A stretch of 64,000 nt of DNA from Legionella nagasakiensis. GTDB taxonomy: Bacteria; Pseudomonadota; Gammaproteobacteria; Legionellales; Legionellaceae. The notes beneath the pieces were generated by a model. That model was not told where the DNA came from, did not search any database, and saw nothing but the letters and a program-made list of their open reading frames with translations. Shown in pieces: positions 46,534 through 56,383 of the stretch (position 1 is its first letter; each line of letters opens with the position of its first letter). The stretch lies in NCBI RefSeq assembly GCF_900639915.1, contig NZ_CAAAID010000003.1, positions 124,001 to 188,000 of the forward strand. Direction: 5' to 3'. A program made the translations under genes and the position numbers.

Positions 46534-47254
46534 GATCTCTTAGTAAATCCAGTGGCTTAAAAAATGCCACTACCTCAGGGTTAGTGATAAAACTAATGTT
46601 ATAAGGATGTTCAGCGATAAGACTTGGAAAAAGTTCAGCTTCAGGAACCTGTTTTGCCACATGTCCCAATAAAACCAATTGCAAAGATGGCTTTAATTCA
46701 GCCAATTGATTAAGCAATTCATGAATAAATGGCCGCCAGTAGCGGGCATGGTAATTCACCTTTCCTTCACTATAAACTAAGGAGGCATTTAAAAGCAAAA
46801 ATCCATGATTAATAAAAGCATTAAATAATTGCTGCGCTGTTTTTACATAACCTTCTTTGTCAAGTTGGGCAATTGCCTGTTGGGAAAAATCTTCTTGCAA
46901 ATCTTCGCGTGCATAGAGAAGCATTTTTATCCAGTTGCGTAAAGAAGTGGCGCGATTGACTTCTTTGCTTAATCCATTTTGGCTCCACAGTGACCCCACT
47001 GAATCATCCCAAAAAGCATAGCCATTTGCAGATTGGGCTCGAGGATAAGGCGATTCTCCCATGAGAACGTATTGAGTAGCTTGCAAAGGTATACTAAAGG
47101 CTGCAAACAATTTTTTCTCGCCAGGTAACCAATCATGATGTGTTTGTAGGTGCTGCAAATAATCAGCATCTACATGGTTAAGCGCTTCATAAAGTATTGG
47201 ATGCCACTGGCTATGAGTCTGTTCGATAATCGTTCGTCTAAAGTATTCTGACAT
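46526..47254 (-). CDS. Divergent uracil-DNA-glycosylase-like protein
   Basis: A 242-residue homologue of Ung with a changed active site. The water-activating motif GQDPYH is GESPYP (66-71), so the catalytic Asp is Ser68 and the following His is Pro71, while Tyr70 is kept. The segment SANGYAFWDD matches HGLAFSV, FLLLNASL keeps the uracil-contacting Asn156, and the leucine-loop motif HPSP is HPYN with His216 kept. Loss of Asp should strongly reduce Ung activity. It may be a specialised glycosylase or a DNA- or protein-binding relative. It is co-transcribed with ubiG. Confidence 0.75.
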   Translation of the reverse strand: MSEYFRRTIIEQTHSQWHPILYEALNHVDADYLQHLQTHHDWLPGEKKLFAAFSIPLQATQYVLMGESPYPRAQSANGYAFWDDSVGSLWSQNGLSKEVNRATSLRNWIKMLLYAREDLQEDFSQQAIAQLDKEGYVKTAQQLFNAFINHGFLLLNASLVYSEGKVNYHARYWRPFIHELLNQLAELKPSLQLVLLGHVAKQVPEAELFPSLIAEHPYNISFITNPEVVAFFKPLDLLRDHE

Positions 47255-47345
47255 TTGACATTTACTTAAATATAACCTAAACCATCCTTATTTTCGCGTC
47301 ATATCAGCAAATGTCAACTAAACTTAACACAATAGGAGATAAGTC

Positions 47346-47732
47346 ATGGTGAATGGACCCAAAGTAGGAGAGTTCTGCTGGAATGAGCTGGCAACCCCAA
47401 ACGTGAAAGCCGCCAAAGAATTTTATGGCAATGCCTTTGGTTGGAAATTTTCTGATCACTCTATGAATGGCACGACCTATACATTAATTAAATTAGGCGA
47501 GAAAGAGTTTGCAGGGATTTGGGAAATTCCTAAAGATCAAGTGAATCAAATCCCACCTCATTGGATGAGTTATATCCTGGTAGAAAACCTGGAAAACAGT
47601 CTTAAAAAAGTACAACAACATGGCGCTACGATTAAAGTTCCAGTAACGAAAGCAGGAGAATTCGGGCAATTTGCCATCATCACCGATCCAACAGGTGCTC
47701 ATGTCGCTCTATGGGAAACATTCAATCAATAA
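47346..47732 (+). CDS. VOC (glyoxalase/bleomycin resistance) family protein
   Basis: A 128-residue single VOC domain. GEFCWNELATPNVKAAKEFYGNAFGWKF starts the fold, and GQFAIITDPTGAHVALWE ends it with the usual metal-site Glu region. Family members are glyoxalases, dioxygenases and drug-binding proteins, and single-domain ones usually dimerise, so no substrate can be given. AGGAG precedes the ATG at 47346. Confidence 0.88.
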   Translation: MVNGPKVGEFCWNELATPNVKAAKEFYGNAFGWKFSDHSMNGTTYTLIKLGEKEFAGIWEIPKDQVNQIPPHWMSYILVENLENSLKKVQQHGATIKVPVTKAGEFGQFAIITDPTGAHVALWETFNQ

Positions 47733-47743
47733 CATCTTTGTAG

Positions 47744-47769
47744 CCTGGTTAACGCAAGCGTTAACCAGG
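47744..47769. terminator. Hairpin between convergent VOC and relA genes
   Basis: CCTGGTTAACGC and GCGTTAACCAGG form a perfect 12-base stem with the two-base centre AA. There is no T-tract on either strand, so it may be a weak bidirectional terminator. Confidence 0.5.
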
Positions 47770-47846
47770 GTTCAGTGTCTTGTAATTCCCGGATATCGCT
47801 TCATGCTATCCAGACTACGAAGTTAGCAAAATAGGTAAACCTCTTC

Positions 47847-50051
47847 TTATACCTGTCTTCTTGCTTCAAGAACATTGGGAATCTGGCTCAGCTTATTGAG
47901 TAAACGTGATAAGCTATTTAAACCATCGATCTCAACCTTTAGAGTAATGTAGGATGTATTCTCCTGCTTGTTGGTTTGAGTCTGCAATGCATACACATGC
48001 GCTTTCTCGTTAGCAAGCAACGAAGTTACATCACGCAAGAGTCCGGAACGGTCAAACGCTTTGATAAGGACATCAACTACATAGTGTTCACGTGTGCTGC
48101 TGCCCCAATTCACTTGTAAAAATCGTTGCCGTTGTCTTTCACCAGCATGGAGAATATTAGGACAATCCGTGCGATGAACGGAGACACCACGACCAAGAGT
48201 AATATAACCGATCACATCATCACCAGGCACCGGTTGACAGCAGCGTGCCATATGAGTCAATAAATTGCCAACCCCTTCAATTCGTAAATCACTTCCTGAA
48301 ACACCTGGTTTTGTTTGTGGCTTGACAATATTTTGTACCGTTTCTGCAGCCGTTTCAGAAGGCGTCAAACGATTTAAAATCTGTCCTAACTTAATATCAC
48401 CTCGTCCAAGTGCTGCATATAGATCATCCAGCGTTTTCAAATTAAAAGAAACAGCCACGTCTTGTAAACGATCCGTTTTAAGACCTAATGCTTTTAATTC
48501 CTTATCCAGTATTTCATGACCTTCTGCCTTGTTGCGATCAAAATCTTGCATTCTAAACCAATGCAATACCTTCGCTTTGGCGCGTGAGGTTTTCAGGTAA
48601 TTAAGATGAGGATTAATCCAATCACGAGACGGCCTAGCATCCTTGCCCGTTAATACTTCTACTTTATCACCTGTTTTTAGAACATACGTGAGCGGTACAA
48701 TATGGCCATTCACTTTTGCACCACGACAACGATGACCAATTTCACTATGAACCTGATAGGCAAAATCAAGCGGCGTTACACCTTGGGGTAAATCAAGCAC
48801 ATCACCATCTGGTGTAAACACATAGACTCGGTCTTCGAGAAACTCCCTCTCAATGGCTTCTGAAACCCCTTGATTCGATGCCATTTCACGATGCCAGGCT
48901 AAAACTTCGCGCAACCATTCTATCTTACGTTCGTGGCTCTCTTTTTTCTGTACTCCACCTTCCTTATATTTCCAATGCGCCGCAACACCCATCTCTGCCA
49001 AATCATGCATTTCAAAGGTGCGAATCTGTACTTCAAATACCCTTCCTTCTGAACCCTTAACAGCCGTATGCAATGATTGATAGCCATTCGGTTTAGGATT
49101 AACGATATAATCATCAAATTCTGCAATGACTTGCTGCCATAAAGAGTGCACTAAACCCAAAACCTCATAACATTGCTCCCGCGTATCAACCAATATCCTG
49201 ACTGCCGTTGCATCATAAATTTCATCTAAAGGAACATTTTTGCGCTGCATTTTGCGATAAATGCTATGAATATGTTTAGAACGACCGTAAACTGCGAAGT
49301 GCTCTAATCCTAAATCGGCAATATGGCGATTTAATTCCTCCACGATAAAATTAACAAAACGATCTCGTTCCAACCGCTTGGCCTTTAATCCTTTTGCAAT
49401 TGTTTTATAATCGTTAGGATACAAATGACGGAATGACAAATCCTCCATTTCCCATTTGATGGCGCCTATCCCAAGACGATTGGCTAAAGGTGCATAAATT
49501 TCCATCGCCTCAGTTGCAATTTGTTGACGCATTCCCTCCGGCAAAGGAGCCGAAGATCGCAAAACACATAACCGCTCCGCAAGTTTAATAAGAACCACGC
49601 GTACATCATCAACCATCGCAAGCAACATTTTACGGACATTATCTACTTGATGTTTACTTTGCGGATATTTATTTAAGGCCTGAAGATTTGAAATGGCATT
49701 CATTTTTTCAATACCTTTCACGAGTCTTGCAATATTACTGCCTAACTGCTCTTCTACCACATCCAAAGACAATTCAGCATAATGAACACTTTCATAAACA
49801 AGCGCTGCCGAAAGAGTATCCTGATCCACTTCCAGATCAGCTAAAATATCCGCCATAGCAAGTCCCTGTTGGAAGCAGGATTCCCCTGTTTCTGTTGCCT
49901 GCTCATAACCCGCCAATTGACTGAGCGTGCAAGCATTACGAATTGATTCAATCTCTTGAAAATATCCTTTGCTGCTTATTTGATGCAACCATTGCTCCAC
50001 ATCGATGTTTCCATCGGATAATAACGGTATATTTTCTTTAACTTTAACCAT
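47847..50051 (-). CDS. relA: GTP pyrophosphokinase RelA
   Basis: A 734-residue long RSH enzyme that makes (p)ppGpp on starved ribosomes. The order is a degenerate hydrolase domain (residues about 20-180), where SpoT's HD pair is absent (AALVYESVHYAELSLD), then the synthetase (YGRSKHIHSIYRKMQ, AVRILVDTREQCYEVLG, DYIVNPKPNGYQSLHTAV), TGS (VYVFTPDGDVLDLPQG), and a C-terminal ACT domain. The lost HD makes it RelA, not SpoT. ppGpp triggers transmissive-phase traits in Legionella. ATG 50051 fits E. coli RelA; a GTG at 50087 is an alternative. Confidence 0.95.
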   Translation of the reverse strand: MVKVKENIPLLSDGNIDVEQWLHQISSKGYFQEIESIRNACTLSQLAGYEQATETGESCFQQGLAMADILADLEVDQDTLSAALVYESVHYAELSLDVVEEQLGSNIARLVKGIEKMNAISNLQALNKYPQSKHQVDNVRKMLLAMVDDVRVVLIKLAERLCVLRSSAPLPEGMRQQIATEAMEIYAPLANRLGIGAIKWEMEDLSFRHLYPNDYKTIAKGLKAKRLERDRFVNFIVEELNRHIADLGLEHFAVYGRSKHIHSIYRKMQRKNVPLDEIYDATAVRILVDTREQCYEVLGLVHSLWQQVIAEFDDYIVNPKPNGYQSLHTAVKGSEGRVFEVQIRTFEMHDLAEMGVAAHWKYKEGGVQKKESHERKIEWLREVLAWHREMASNQGVSEAIEREFLEDRVYVFTPDGDVLDLPQGVTPLDFAYQVHSEIGHRCRGAKVNGHIVPLTYVLKTGDKVEVLTGKDARPSRDWINPHLNYLKTSRAKAKVLHWFRMQDFDRNKAEGHEILDKELKALGLKTDRLQDVAVSFNLKTLDDLYAALGRGDIKLGQILNRLTPSETAAETVQNIVKPQTKPGVSGSDLRIEGVGNLLTHMARCCQPVPGDDVIGYITLGRGVSVHRTDCPNILHAGERQRQRFLQVNWGSSTREHYVVDVLIKAFDRSGLLRDVTSLLANEKAHVYALQTQTNKQENTSYITLKVEIDGLNSLSRLLNKLSQIPNVLEARRQV

Positions 50052-50093
50052 GACTTCTTTTTTATCCTTAATGATCAGAGGAAGCACCGACCC

Positions 50094-51428
50094 CTAGTTT
50101 TTTTCAAATACAGCCATTGACTCAACATGTGCCGTCTGAGGAAACATATCCATAACACCGGCGGCTTTAAACCGATAACCTTGTTGGTTCACTAAAATAT
50201 CGGCATCTCTTGCTAACGTTGCCGGATTACAAGAGACGTACACAATTCGTTTTGGCATGATTTTATGGATTTGCTTCACAACAGCCATTGCTCCAATGCG
50301 AGGGGGGTCAAGTAATAGTTTGTCAAAAGCTCGCCCGCTAAATTGAGCCATTGAAGATTCTTCATCTAAATTTGCACTTATAAAATCAGTGTTATTCAGA
50401 GCATTTACTTTTGCATTTGCACGTGCCCGTGTCACCATAACCTCACTGCCTTCAACGCCAAGCACGTACGCACAATGCCGGGCAATGGGTAAGGAAAAAT
50501 TACCCAAACCACAAAACAAATCAAGGACGTTGTCTTTTGCCTCTAATTCTAATAATTGCACAGCACGCCTGACCATGAGCCGATTCAATCCGGAATTGAC
50601 TTGGGTAAAATCCGTAGGATGAAAGTCAATACGAACATGTTCTTCTGGCAAACAGTAATTTAAAAACTCACGGCCATCGTTAGGATAAAACAAATAGACA
50701 CTATCTATACCACCAGGTTGTAAAAAAATTCGAAAATTCGTGTGTTGTGCAAAAGCACAAATTTTATCCTCATCACTGGGCGTCAGTGGCGAAAGATTTC
50801 GAAATATTAAAGCAATTTCTTCATCGCCTGCCGCCACTTCAATTTGTGCGATGCAGCGAGGGTCAGACAGCGAGTCAACCAAAGCACGCAAATGAATAAT
50901 TTCAGCATCAACCTGAGCATGCAAGATGGGACAGTTCACAATTTCTGTAATATAACGTGGATTATTTTTTTCCCTAAACCCAATCAGCGTTGCATTCTTT
51001 TTTTCAACAAAACGAACACTTAGACGCGCCTTATTACGATAATACCAATGTTCACTGCTCAAAGGTTCCAATAAGAAATCCGGTTGAGTATGTCCTATAC
51101 GCCCTAATAAATCCAATAATAACGCTTGTTTTTCCTGAATTTGGGTCTTTTCATCCAAATGTTGCAAAGAACAACCACCACAAAGAGAATAATGACTGCA
51201 ACGAGGTTCCACTCGCTGCAAAGAAGGCGTGACAACAGTCAATAGTTTTCCCTCATCGTAATCACGCTTTTGGCGTAGATATTGAAACGTCACTGTTTCC
51301 GCTGGGAGTGCTCCCTGGATAAACGTTGTTTTTCCATTGATATGCGTAATTCCACGTCCATCATGGCTGAAATGTTCAATGGTTGCGGTTACAGGCGGAG
51401 GCAATGTCCGACGACTTTTTTTACTCAT
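50094..51428 (-). CDS. rlmD: 23S rRNA (uracil-1939-C5)-methyltransferase
   Basis: A 444-residue RumA/RlmD enzyme with an N-terminal TRAM domain ([23 protein letters not shown]) and an iron-sulphur cluster motif [14 protein letters not shown]. The SAM-binding motif [16 protein letters not shown] and the catalytic Cys in [13 protein letters not shown] follow. It directly precedes relA, the same order as E. coli rumA-relA. Confidence 0.96.
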   Translation of the reverse strand: MSKKSRRTLPPPVTATIEHFSHDGRGITHINGKTTFIQGALPAETVTFQYLRQKRDYDEGKLLTVVTPSLQRVEPRCSHYSLCGGCSLQHLDEKTQIQEKQALLLDLLGRIGHTQPDFLLEPLSSEHWYYRNKARLSVRFVEKKNATLIGFREKNNPRYITEIVNCPILHAQVDAEIIHLRALVDSLSDPRCIAQIEVAAGDEEIALIFRNLSPLTPSDEDKICAFAQHTNFRIFLQPGGIDSVYLFYPNDGREFLNYCLPEEHVRIDFHPTDFTQVNSGLNRLMVRRAVQLLELEAKDNVLDLFCGLGNFSLPIARHCAYVLGVEGSEVMVTRARANAKVNALNNTDFISANLDEESSMAQFSGRAFDKLLLDPPRIGAMAVVKQIHKIMPKRIVYVSCNPATLARDADILVNQQGYRFKAAGVMDMFPQTAHVESMAVFEKN

Positions 51429-51442
51429 AAATCAAATCCAAA

Positions 51443-52177
51443 CTATTTTAAACTGGATATAAATGTTTCAACGTCTTCGGGGGATAATTCAATAAATCGT
51501 CCTCGAGCCAATGAACGTGGCATTTGTATCGAACCATAACGGATACGAATCAAGCGACTGACTTCCACGCCTTGCGATTGCCACAAGCGTCTGACTTCCC
51601 GATTTTTGCCTTCACTCAAAATAACATGATACCAACTGTTTTTTCCTTCCCCACCGCGAAATTCAATTCGTTTAAATTGGGCAAAGCCATCCTCTAACTC
51701 AACACCTTTTAGGAGTATATTGATAGATTCCGAATGAACATGACCATGAACACGAACAGCATATTCCCGCTCTATCTCATATTTGGGATGCATCAAACGA
51801 TTGGCCAATTCCCCATTATTCGTAAAAATTAATAACCCAGACGTGTTAATATCCAAACGCCCTACCTGCACCCATCGACCTTGTTTCAAAGGAGGAAGAT
51901 GATCAAAAACTGTTTTAACATGCTTAGGATCATGACGACTTGAAATTTCACCTATTGCTTTATTATAAAGCAAAATACGAGTTTTTTGAGCTAACTTTAA
52001 AGGATTTTCAATGACTCGACCACGAACACTTATCTTATCGTCTGCTGTTGCAACGTCTCCCAATCTGGCTTGTACACCATTCACATGAATGAGACCACGA
52101 TCAATCCATCGTTCCATCTCTCTTCTGGACCCCAAGCCTGCCTGGCTTAAGATTTTTTGTAATCGCTCATTGCTCAT
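51443..52177 (-). CDS. rluB: 23S rRNA pseudouridine-2605 synthase
   Basis: A 244-residue enzyme. The S4 domain (ERLQKILSQAGLGSRREMERWIDRGLIHVNG) is followed by the catalytic core VGRLDINTSGLLIFTNNGEL, with the nucleophilic Asp, and SEGKNREVRRLWQSQGVEVSRL. The length and sequence fit RluB better than RluE or RluF. ATG 52177 starts inside the scpB end (ATGAGCAATGA), so I prefer it to an upstream start at 52207. It overlaps scpB by 11 bases. Confidence 0.92.
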   Translation of the reverse strand: MSNERLQKILSQAGLGSRREMERWIDRGLIHVNGVQARLGDVATADDKISVRGRVIENPLKLAQKTRILLYNKAIGEISSRHDPKHVKTVFDHLPPLKQGRWVQVGRLDINTSGLLIFTNNGELANRLMHPKYEIEREYAVRVHGHVHSESINILLKGVELEDGFAQFKRIEFRGGEGKNSWYHVILSEGKNREVRRLWQSQGVEVSRLIRIRYGSIQMPRSLARGRFIELSPEDVETFISSLK

Positions 52178-52697
52178 GTTGCATTTTATCCAAAGAAGGT
52201 AAGTCATTCAGACTTTTTAAATTAAAATAATCAAGAAATGTTTTTGTTGTTGTATATACTGCCGGTTTTCCGGGAACATCCTTATAAGCGGCTATACGAA
52301 TCCATTCTCTTTCCAATAAAGTTTTTAGCATAGATGTGCTAACAGCCACCCCTCGTATCGATTCAATATCCCCGCGGGTTACTGGTTGCTTATAGGCGAT
52401 AATGGCTAGCGTTTCTAATAAGGCACGTGAATATTTTACGGGTTTTTCAATCAATAAACGCGCTATCCACGGACTATAAACTGCTTTGGTTTGCAAACAA
52501 TAGCCACCTGCCAAACATTTTAACTCAATTGCACGATGACAGTAATCATTTGCCAATTCTTCCAGTATGAGACTCAATCGTTCTCTCGTCGGTTTTTGGT
52601 CTTCCTCAAAAGCGTCTTGAATCTTTTCCAAAGATAAGGGCTCCCTGCTGCTCATCAACAACGCTTCCATCACCAATTTCAGCTCTAAATCATCCAT
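52167..52697 (-). CDS. scpB: Segregation and condensation protein B
   Basis: A 176-residue winged-helix kleisin-interacting protein, a subunit of SMC-ScpAB that compacts and separates chromosomes. VMEALLMSSREPLSLEKI, ALLETLAIIAYKQPVTRGDIESIRGV and PGKPAVYTTTKTFLDYFNL are typical. It overlaps both scpA (eight bases) and rluB, the standard gene order. Confidence 0.95.
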   Translation of the reverse strand: MDDLELKLVMEALLMSSREPLSLEKIQDAFEEDQKPTRERLSLILEELANDYCHRAIELKCLAGGYCLQTKAVYSPWIARLLIEKPVKYSRALLETLAIIAYKQPVTRGDIESIRGVAVSTSMLKTLLEREWIRIAAYKDVPGKPAVYTTTKTFLDYFNLKSLNDLPSLDKMQHEQ

Positions 52698-53496
52698 AAT
52701 GAGCCGCCTTCAGATAGATGGGAGCAAAATGATCTGTTTGCGTGATGACAAGCAGGGATTGTCGAGAAAGCTCAAGAATGGCAAGCAAAGTAACAACCAA
52801 ACCCATTCGACCTTCTGAAAGAATTAACAAAGAACGAAACTCAAGCAAACGTCCTTCTTGTAAGGATGCTAACACCATACTCATACGCTCACGCACTGAT
52901 AAAGGTTCACGGGCAATATGATGATGTTCCTGATGGGCCTGACGTTGCAATAAAGCCGCAAAAACGTCACCTAAATCAATCAATCGAACGTCCGGATGTT
53001 CTTTTTCTATGCCTATCTCACCCTCTAATTGCACGTGGAACACATCACGTTCATACCGCGGTAACGTATCGATAAACTCAGCGGCTGCCTTAATTTGCTC
53101 ATATGCTTGTAGCTGTCTGACTAAAACCAATCGAGGATCTTCTTCCTCATCATCATTTTGTTGCTCTGAACAAGATGGAAGCAACAGCCGAGACTTAATT
53201 TCGGTCAGCAAAGCAGCCATAACCAGATAATCAGCCGCAAGTTCTAATCGCCTTTTTCCCATAAGATGGATATATTGCATATATTGCTGCGTGATCAGTG
53301 TCATTGGAATATTCAAAATATCAATATTCTGGCGTCGAATCAGATAAAGCAGCAAATCAAGCGGGCCGCTAAAAGAATCTAATAGAACTTCCAAAGCATC
53401 TGGAGGAATAAACAAATCATTCGGCATCGCGGTTAATGGTTTGCCTGCAACGATTGCTAAAACCCCACGGTCTGTCTCTGTCCGCTCAGTTATCAT
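52690..53496 (-). CDS. scpA: Segregation and condensation protein A
   Basis: A 268-residue kleisin. FSGPLDLLLYLIRRQNIDILNIPMTLITQQY (residues about 41-72) is the diagnostic N-terminal segment, followed by the LAADYLVMAALLTEIKSRLLLP helix. The first 35 residues are less conserved, and a later ATG (MPNDLF at residue 24) is also possible as start. It works with ScpB and an Smc protein coded elsewhere. Confidence 0.93.
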   Translation of the reverse strand: MITERTETDRGVLAIVAGKPLTAMPNDLFIPPDALEVLLDSFSGPLDLLLYLIRRQNIDILNIPMTLITQQYMQYIHLMGKRRLELAADYLVMAALLTEIKSRLLLPSCSEQQNDDEEEDPRLVLVRQLQAYEQIKAAAEFIDTLPRYERDVFHVQLEGEIGIEKEHPDVRLIDLGDVFAALLQRQAHQEHHHIAREPLSVRERMSMVLASLQEGRLLEFRSLLILSEGRMGLVVTLLAILELSRQSLLVITQTDHFAPIYLKAAHYG

Positions 53497-53580
53497 CGTA
53501 ACGATTCACCACATTCAACCTACACTTAAATCTGACTTTTCCCCTAAAGCATTCAAAATGTGGTGAGTGATTACTTATCA

Positions 53581-54795
53581 TCAATAATCCAGCCCCATGG
53601 CTTCACGCACATCCTCCAGCGTTTTATTTGCTTCTTCGCGTGCCTGTTCACTTCCTTCAACCAAAATACGCTTGACTGATCCCATATCAGATTCATATTC
53701 CTTGATGGCTTGTTGTATGGGTTGTAATTCACGATTAATGGCATCAATAACAGGACGCTTACAATCGATGCAACCAATACCTGCCGTACGGCATCCTTGC
53801 TGCACCCAATCTTTTACCTCTTCATTCGAATACACTTTATGAAATTGCCACAGAGGACATCGTTCTGGTTCGCCGGGATCTGTTCGTTTAACTCTGGCTG
53901 GATCGGTTGGCATGGTTAGAATTTTCTTTTCAACCTGCTCAGGTTCTTCGCGTAAACTGATGGTATTATTGTAAGATTTGGACATTTTATTGCCATCAAG
54001 CCCTGGCATTTTTGCATGCTCAGTCAACATAATTTGTGGTTCAGGTAGGATAATTTTACCTTCGCCATCCAGATACCCCAGTAATCGCTCTTTATCACCT
54101 ATGGATAAATTTGGCTGATTAGTAAGCAATGCTCTTGCGGTATTTAGGGATTCGTGACAACCTTCTTGCTGAAATTTTTTACGTAGTTGGACATAAAGCT
54201 TACCATTTTTTTTGCCCATTTTTTTGATGGCTTCATGGACTAAATTCTCAAAATTAGGCTCACGTCCATAAAGATAATTAAATCGTCGGGCGACTTCTCG
54301 AATCAACTCCACATGCGGCGCTTGATCTTCACCGACTGGCACATAATCAGCCTTATACAACAATACATCCGCACTTTGTAATAATGGATAGCCTAAGAAA
54401 CCATAGGTTGAGAGATCTTTTTCATGCAGTTTTTCCTGCTGTTCTTTATAGCTGGGAACACGCTCCAACCACCCTAAAGGAGTAATCATAGAAAGCAACA
54501 AATGCAATTCGGCATGCTCAGGAACCCAGGATTGAATAAAGATATGTGAAAGGTTGGGATTAATGCCGCAAGCCAACCAATCGACCACCATGTCCCAAAG
54601 AAACTGTTCTATCCTTCTTGGTTCATCGTAATGCGTGGTTAATCCATGCCAATCAGCAACAAAGAAATAACAATCGTATTGATGTTGTAATTTTATCCAG
54701 TTCTTCAGCACACCGTGATAATGGCCAAGATGCAATTTACCACTAGCCCGCATGCCTGAAACAACCCGTTTGTTTGCACTAAATAAAGCTGACAT
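53581..54795 (-). CDS. trpS: Tryptophanyl-tRNA synthetase
   Basis: A 404-residue class I synthetase, longer than the 334 residues of E. coli. The HIGH-type motif is GHYHG in SGKLHLGHYHG, and KMSKS is intact in GLDGNKMSKSYNN. VPVGEDQAPHVELIREVARRFN and the C-terminal CIDCKRPVIDAINREL region, which has an added Cys pair, belong to the longer TrpRS subgroup. ATG 54795 is chosen over a TTG one codon upstream. It is the only tRNA synthetase in the window. Confidence 0.95.
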   Translation of the reverse strand: MSALFSANKRVVSGMRASGKLHLGHYHGVLKNWIKLQHQYDCYFFVADWHGLTTHYDEPRRIEQFLWDMVVDWLACGINPNLSHIFIQSWVPEHAELHLLLSMITPLGWLERVPSYKEQQEKLHEKDLSTYGFLGYPLLQSADVLLYKADYVPVGEDQAPHVELIREVARRFNYLYGREPNFENLVHEAIKKMGKKNGKLYVQLRKKFQQEGCHESLNTARALLTNQPNLSIGDKERLLGYLDGEGKIILPEPQIMLTEHAKMPGLDGNKMSKSYNNTISLREEPEQVEKKILTMPTDPARVKRTDPGEPERCPLWQFHKVYSNEEVKDWVQQGCRTAGIGCIDCKRPVIDAINRELQPIQQAIKEYESDMGSVKRILVEGSEQAREEANKTLEDVREAMGLDY

Positions 54796-54819
54796 CAAAA
54801 CCCTCGATCATACATACTA

Positions 54820-55440
54820 TTATCTAAATGGGGTCGGATCCCCTTTCCCTTCGCGTAAAATGGCAGGATAATCTCCCGTCAGATCAACCACCGTTGTTGG
54901 TTGCTGACTGCAATTACCCCCATCAATAATTAAATCAACCTGACTACCTAACAAGTCTCGAATCGCTTCAGGCTCACTCAGTGGTGCAGCCGCACCAGGT
55001 AATATTAAAGTCGAACTCATTAGCGGAGCATCAAGCGTTTCAAGTAACGATAATGAAATAACATTTTCTGGCACTCTTAAACCAAGCGTTTTTCGTTTAG
55101 GATGTAGCATCAATCTTGGGACTTCACTGGTCGCATTTAAAATAAAGGTATAAGACCCAGGCGTGAATGCTTTTAATAAGCGAAATATGGCATTACTTAC
55201 TTTGGCGTAAGTCCCTAATTGCGACAAATCACGGCAAACCAGCGTCATATTATGATGCTTGTCTAACTGTCGTAAATGGCGAATGCGTTCTAGCGCAGAT
55301 TTATTCCCTAAAGCACATCCAAGAGCATAACCTGAATCCGTTGGATAGACGATCAATCCTCCTTCTTCGATAATCGTTGCCGCCTGCCTCAACAGTCGTG
55401 CTTGTGGATTATCTGGATGTATTGCAAAAATCTGGCTCAT
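54820..55440 (-). CDS. yciO: YciO (TsaC/Sua5-like) family protein
   Basis: A 206-residue YrdC-fold protein. The start MSQIFAIHPDNPQARLLRQA and IVYPTDSGYALGC are very close to E. coli YciO, which also has 206 residues. YciO differs from TsaC, the threonylcarbamoyl-AMP synthase for t6A, and its own role is not settled. ATG 55440 follows GGGGATATT, a better site than the upstream in-frame codon at 55473, which lies inside the PHP gene. E. coli has the same yciO-yciV neighbourhood. Confidence 0.92.
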   Translation of the reverse strand: MSQIFAIHPDNPQARLLRQAATIIEEGGLIVYPTDSGYALGCALGNKSALERIRHLRQLDKHHNMTLVCRDLSQLGTYAKVSNAIFRLLKAFTPGSYTFILNATSEVPRLMLHPKRKTLGLRVPENVISLSLLETLDAPLMSSTLILPGAAAPLSEPEAIRDLLGSQVDLIIDGGNCSQQPTTVVDLTGDYPAILREGKGDPTPFR

Positions 55441-55451
55441 AATATCCCCGG

Positions 55452-56285
55452 TTAAATAGTCCATTGATGCCATATGGGCTTACAGTTTAACGGTAATTTC
55501 GATTGTCGGCCAAGCGCCGTACGGGATAAGTCATCGCGATGAAAATCGGATCCAGTGGAAGCCAACAAATCAAAACGCTCACAAAGCAAAGCAAGCTCAT
55601 TGAGCTGTGCAAGTGTCATATCCCCTGACACAACCTCCATGCCAATACCACCTGCCATTTTAAATGCAATGATTAACTCATGCAGTTTTGTGCGAGTCAA
55701 TGAATACTTAAGTGGATGAGCAATGACCGCCTCGCCTCCTGCTTGCATAATACCCGTAACGGCTTCTTCAATCGTTATCCATGGCGTTGGCACATAAGCG
55801 CTGCGGCCACGTGCCAAATAACGCTTAAATCCGCTTTGAATATCCTTTGTTAATCCCTCATTCAATAAAACCTGAGCAAAATGAGGTCTAGTCAGCCGGT
55901 CATGTCCTGCCACAGCACACGCTTTATTATAAGCATCACATACCCCCTGCTTTTCCAAACGTTCTGCAATTTTCAAAGCCCTTACCGTACGGCTTTTCTG
56001 TTGTTGTTTAATCAAGTTATTTAGTACGGATTCTTCCGTAGAAACGTTTAAGCCAATAATATGAATGTCGTATTTTTTCCAACGAACACTAAGCTCAATG
56101 CCATTGATAATGGTAATATCACTTCCATTGTTTTCAACAGCAGCATGCAAAGGAACAAGCCCTGCCATTGTATCATGATCAGTCAATGCCAACGTTTTAA
56201 TACCAGCCTCCATAGCTCTTTTGAGTATATCGGCAGGACTTAAAGCACCATCAGAAAAATAGCTATGGCAATGCAAATCAATCAT
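55452..56285 (-). CDS. rnm: PHP-domain RNase/exonuclease (Rnm/TrpH/YciV)
   Basis: A 277-residue metal-dependent phosphoesterase. The PHP motifs are visible: DLHCHSYFSDGALSPADIL, LTDHDTMAGL, the insert domain with RPHFAQVLLNEG, and the metal-binding GSDFHRDD near the end. The E. coli enzyme trims 5' ends of rRNA and degrades 3'-5'-linked short substrates, so an RNA-processing role is likely. It is divergent from phoH. Confidence 0.9.
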   Translation of the reverse strand: MIDLHCHSYFSDGALSPADILKRAMEAGIKTLALTDHDTMAGLVPLHAAVENNGSDITIINGIELSVRWKKYDIHIIGLNVSTEESVLNNLIKQQQKSRTVRALKIAERLEKQGVCDAYNKACAVAGHDRLTRPHFAQVLLNEGLTKDIQSGFKRYLARGRSAYVPTPWITIEEAVTGIMQAGGEAVIAHPLKYSLTRTKLHELIIAFKMAGGIGMEVVSGDMTLAQLNELALLCERFDLLASTGSDFHRDDLSRTALGRQSKLPLNCKPIWHQWTI

Positions 56286-56369
56286 ATACAGAATAAAATC
56301 ATTTAAAAAAGCAATTATACCCCACTTTTTGTATTACCGTATTTTTTAAAAAAACGAAAATGTGATCTG

Positions 56370-56383
56370 TGAAGTATACTTCA
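56370..56383. promoter_or_regulatory. Perfect 14-base palindrome at the phoH start
   Basis: TGAAGTATACTTCA is fully self-complementary and ends on the A of the ATG at 56383. It could be an operator or a translation-blocking hairpin, if this is the real start. Confidence 0.3.

Noticed and set aside
47847..50051. RelA as a bifunctional SpoT-type enzyme
   Set aside because: The HD metal-binding pair of the hydrolase domain is missing, so it is the synthetase-only form.
54820..55440. TsaC (t6A synthesis)
   Set aside because: The start and length match YciO rather than TsaC.
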